Assembly: GCA_039807445.1 (NCBI GenBank)
Contig: JBDHRG010000188.1
Coordinates: 1-7,257, forward strand
Reading direction: 5' to 3'
DNA length: 7,257 nt
Source: JBDHRG01 sp039807445
GTDB taxonomy: Bacteria; Pseudomonadota; Gammaproteobacteria; Competibacterales; Competibacteraceae
Below are positions 5,428-7,257 of the stretch, one piece after another. The notes beneath the pieces are model-generated. The model was not told the DNA's origin, made no database searches, and saw only the letters and a program-made list of their open reading frames with translations. How positions within the stretch are numbered: position 1 is the stretch's first letter; each line of letters begins with the position of its first letter. The position numbers and the translations under genes were made by a program.

Positions 5428-6026
5428 CAGCGCAGCAAGCCCTGGCGTGCCGCTTCCGACCAGACCAGCGGCGATTGCCGTCGCAGGTAATCGGCCGGCA
5501 GGCCGAACTCCAGATACTCCTGGTAGCGCCGCGCGCGCAGTTCGCGGCAGGCGGGGTCGTCGAGCCCGAGCCGCGCGATCGTGTCGCTCACCGCCAGACG
5601 CCACGCAGCCGGCAGCGTCGGATCGGGATAGAGCCGACCCGTCACCAGTTCCAGATGGAACCAGCCGTCCACGACCTCGAACGGATCCAGCACCTCGTCG
5701 AAATCGCGCTTACGGCTGTTCATCGTCGAGCACGCCAGCCGGTAGTTGCCCCACTCGTAGGCCAGGCCGGCATCCCTCGATTTGGCGACGAAGTGATCGA
5801 CCGACACCCCGCCGCCGACCCGCTCGAAGAAGATGCAGAGGTATGCGCACACGCCCCGGTAGCTGCGGTGCAGATCGTCGAGGCAGCGCCGCCAGTGGGG
5901 CGGAAACGCGACGCCTTCCGGGGGTGGGGCGTTCAGGGGAATCGCCTGTCGCTGGAGCCAGCGCCGCCCTGGCCGACGGACGGCGGCATCGAACCCGGCC
6001 GGTTCGGGCTGGGGAGCGACGTGCAT
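5427..6026 (-). CDS. HNH endonuclease, PtuB-like effector of a Septu-type pair
   Basis: A 199-residue protein. The ATG at 6026-6024 overlaps the ATPase stop by one base (TGATG), which selects this start although the frame stays open through the antisense of the ATPase. The HNH core spans residues about 60-108: CAYLC (C60, C64), SVDHFVAKS (D77, H78), EWGNYRLAC (N94, C99) and TMNSRKRD (N103). This fits the His-Asn metal-finger fold of the retron/Septu HNH nucleases related to TIGR02646. A C-terminal helical part follows (VSDTIARLG, RRYQEYLEFG). In Septu the HNH protein PtuB is the DNA- or nucleic-acid-cutting effector bound to the ATPase PtuA. The role here is inferred from family and pairing. 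No lesion is seen. Confidence 0.8.
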   Translation of the reverse strand: MHVAPQPEPAGFDAAVRRPGRRWLQRQAIPLNAPPPEGVAFPPHWRRCLDDLHRSYRGVCAYLCIFFERVGGGVSVDHFVAKSRDAGLAYEWGNYRLACSTMNSRKRDFDEVLDPFEVVDGWFHLELVTGRLYPDPTLPAAWRLAVSDTIARLGLDDPACRELRARRYQEYLEFGLPADYLRRQSPLVWSEAARQGLLR

Positions 6027-7257
6027 CACACCAGCCACCCCCGCTTCTCGCCGACGAAGCGCCAGCGTATCCAGAACGGATCGGTGTCGCCGAGCACCTG
6101 CCGCAGCTCGGCGTCGAGCGTCTGTGCCTGCGCGGCGTCGAAGCTTTCGTCGCTCAGCACCAGCGCGGCCTTCTGCAGCAGCCGTTCGGCCTCGAGCGAG
6201 CGGGCGCTGCCCAGATCGAAGGCTTCGCTCATCAGCCACTGCGACACCTCGCCATGGCGCACGAACGGACGCTTCCGCAAGCGCACGGTGGCCGGCGCCT
6301 GCGCTGCGCCGCCCACCAGATCGAGGTCGAACCACGCATCGCGCGCGGCATCGAAGCGCGGCTCCACCGACGCCAGCACCAGCGGCGAATGCGTCGCCGC
6401 GATGATCTGCACCTGCGCTTCCGGTGCCAGCGCGGTGACGACATCGAGCAGAGCGCCGATGACCGAGCGCTGCCAGCGCGGGTGCAGATGGGCTTCGATC
6501 TCGTCGATCAGGAACACCAGCTGCGGTGTCGTGGCCTGGCCGAGCAGTTCGCTGGCCTTGACGTGCTCCTGCCAGCACCACACCAACAGGTAGGCCAGCG
6601 CGATGATCCGCCGCATGCCGCTCGAGGCGTGCAGCACCGGCACCGCCTGGCCGTAGGGCATCTTCAGCGTGGGGATGTCGCGCGGGTCGTCGAGGCTGAT
6701 GCGCTTGAGCTCGCCGGGAACGATCGTCTCTCCCTCGGCAGGCGACAGCGCCTTCAGCACCGATACCAGCCGCGCGTAGGCTTCGCCGTTCTCCTTCTGC
6801 CAGCCGGCCCAGTCGACGACCAGCCCGTTGCACAGCAAGCCGCGCTCGTCGTCGACGAGGCCGTCCCAGACGTCCCGCGGGCTGAACACGTAGGCGGGAA
6901 CGCGCTCCTGGACGTCGACGTTGCCCTTCTTGAGCCAGTAGTTGCGGGCCGGATCCCAGGCCGCGAAGCCGCCGTCGGCCATCGCGTACAGGACCAGCCC
7001 CGGGTTGGCGGGCCGGCCGGCCTTGCCGGTCCACGCCTGCTCCTTCGGCGAAAACCTGCTCGTGTAGCCGACCGGCCTGCTCTTGCCGGTGACCGAGAAC
7101 TCGATGCTCGCTTGGGCCGGGCCGTTCGGGCGCGCCATGCTCCCGCTGGTCAGCGCGCGGTTCAGCTCGGCCGGCCAGCGGCGGGTCAGCGCCCACCACG
7201 CCAGGTCGAGCAGGAAGCTCTTGCCCAGGCCGTTGTCGCCGGTGATCAGGTTCAGCC
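6026..7257 (-). CDS. P-loop ATPase partnered with HNH nuclease (PtuA-like), 5' end outside window
   Basis: 409 residues are visible; the start is just beyond the right edge. The first visible residues LNLITGDNGLGKSFLLDLAW hold Walker A (GDNGLGKS, visible residues 6-13), so only about 15-30 residues are missing by comparison with related ATPases. Later come a signature-like SSGMRR at 211-216, Walker B LVFLIDEIEAHLHP at 246-259, and the switch histidine AATHSP at 286-291. This is the AAA_15/AAA_21 (RecF/SMC-like) type, with a long central insert between residues 40 and 200 containing many aromatic residues. It is translationally coupled to the HNH gene downstream, which is the reason for a Septu-like reading; an internal ATG at 7138 is not the start because the Walker A motif lies before it. 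Confidence 0.85.
   Translation of the reverse strand, partial: LNLITGDNGLGKSFLLDLAWWALTRRWPAELNRALTSGSMARPNGPAQASIEFSVTGKSRPVGYTSRFSPKEQAWTGKAGRPANPGLVLYAMADGGFAAWDPARNYWLKKGNVDVQERVPAYVFSPRDVWDGLVDDERGLLCNGLVVDWAGWQKENGEAYARLVSVLKALSPAEGETIVPGELKRISLDDPRDIPTLKMPYGQAVPVLHASSGMRRIIALAYLLVWCWQEHVKASELLGQATTPQLVFLIDEIEAHLHPRWQRSVIGALLDVVTALAPEAQVQIIAATHSPLVLASVEPRFDAARDAWFDLDLVGGAAQAPATVRLRKRPFVRHGEVSQWLMSEAFDLGSARSLEAERLLQKAALVLSDESFDAAQAQTLDAELRQVLGDTDPFWIRWRFVGEKRGWLV

Noticed and set aside
5475..6593. Long + strand ORF of 372 codons opposite the HNH and ATPase genes
   Set aside because: Its composition changes abruptly where it passes from the antisense of one gene to the other, and no known motif appears; a shadow.
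6027..7199. Upstream extension of the HNH frame, making a 590-residue protein
   Set aside because: The extension is Arg/Ala/Gly-rich, runs through the ATPase gene in another frame, and the ATG at 6026 with its one-base overlap is the natural start.

Overview
The window is uniformly GC-rich (by eye roughly two thirds G+C), with the strong G/C third-position bias that leaves long spurious ORFs open on opposite strands. Codon style and protein families suit a high-GC proteobacterium (beta- or gammaproteobacterium). No gene here fixes the genus, so this is an inference only. I see no tRNA, rRNA, CRISPR array or intact transposase.

Layout. At the left (2-1140, + strand) lie the C-terminal part of an AAA+ ATPase gene and an unrecognised 83-residue ORF with a good ribosome binding site. 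Everything to the right is on the - strand, so read from the right edge leftwards it is: a P-loop ATPase cut by the window edge (6026-7257) coupled to an HNH endonuclease (5427-6026), resembling the Septu PtuA/PtuB pair; a short repeat carrying a possible promoter; an MNT-type nucleotidyltransferase (5017-5361); a small chimeric ORF that seems to join the start of a HEPN toxin gene, an internal piece of the type I methylase HsdM and a tail like that of HsdS (4733-5020); a second ATPase (3531-4736); and a DUF4276 protein (2916-3530). The four genes from 5361 to 2916 overlap or abut (GTGA, ATGA, TGAATG) and look like one transcript.

Leftwards of 2916 the sequence is a graveyard: a Fic-domain fragment (2760-2903), a WYL-domain regulator broken by two frameshifts and a stop (1558-2520), a winged-helix tail (1310-1500), and a scar holding only the first codons of a second MNT/HEPN pair (1164-1233). 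That scar is preceded by a diverged copy of the roughly 85-bp sequence that precedes the intact MNT gene.

Interpretation. This is a defence-island-type accessory region built by repeated insertion and deletion. Two ATPase-plus-effector modules appear intact (ATPase/HNH and ATPase/DUF4276). The toxin-antitoxin, restriction-modification, Fic and WYL genes survive only as pieces. The most informative structure is the duplicated MNT-HEPN start region: both copies lose HEPN similarity at about the same codon, and at one copy the junction has placed the ATPase/DUF4276 pair under a new upstream gene and probably a new promoter.
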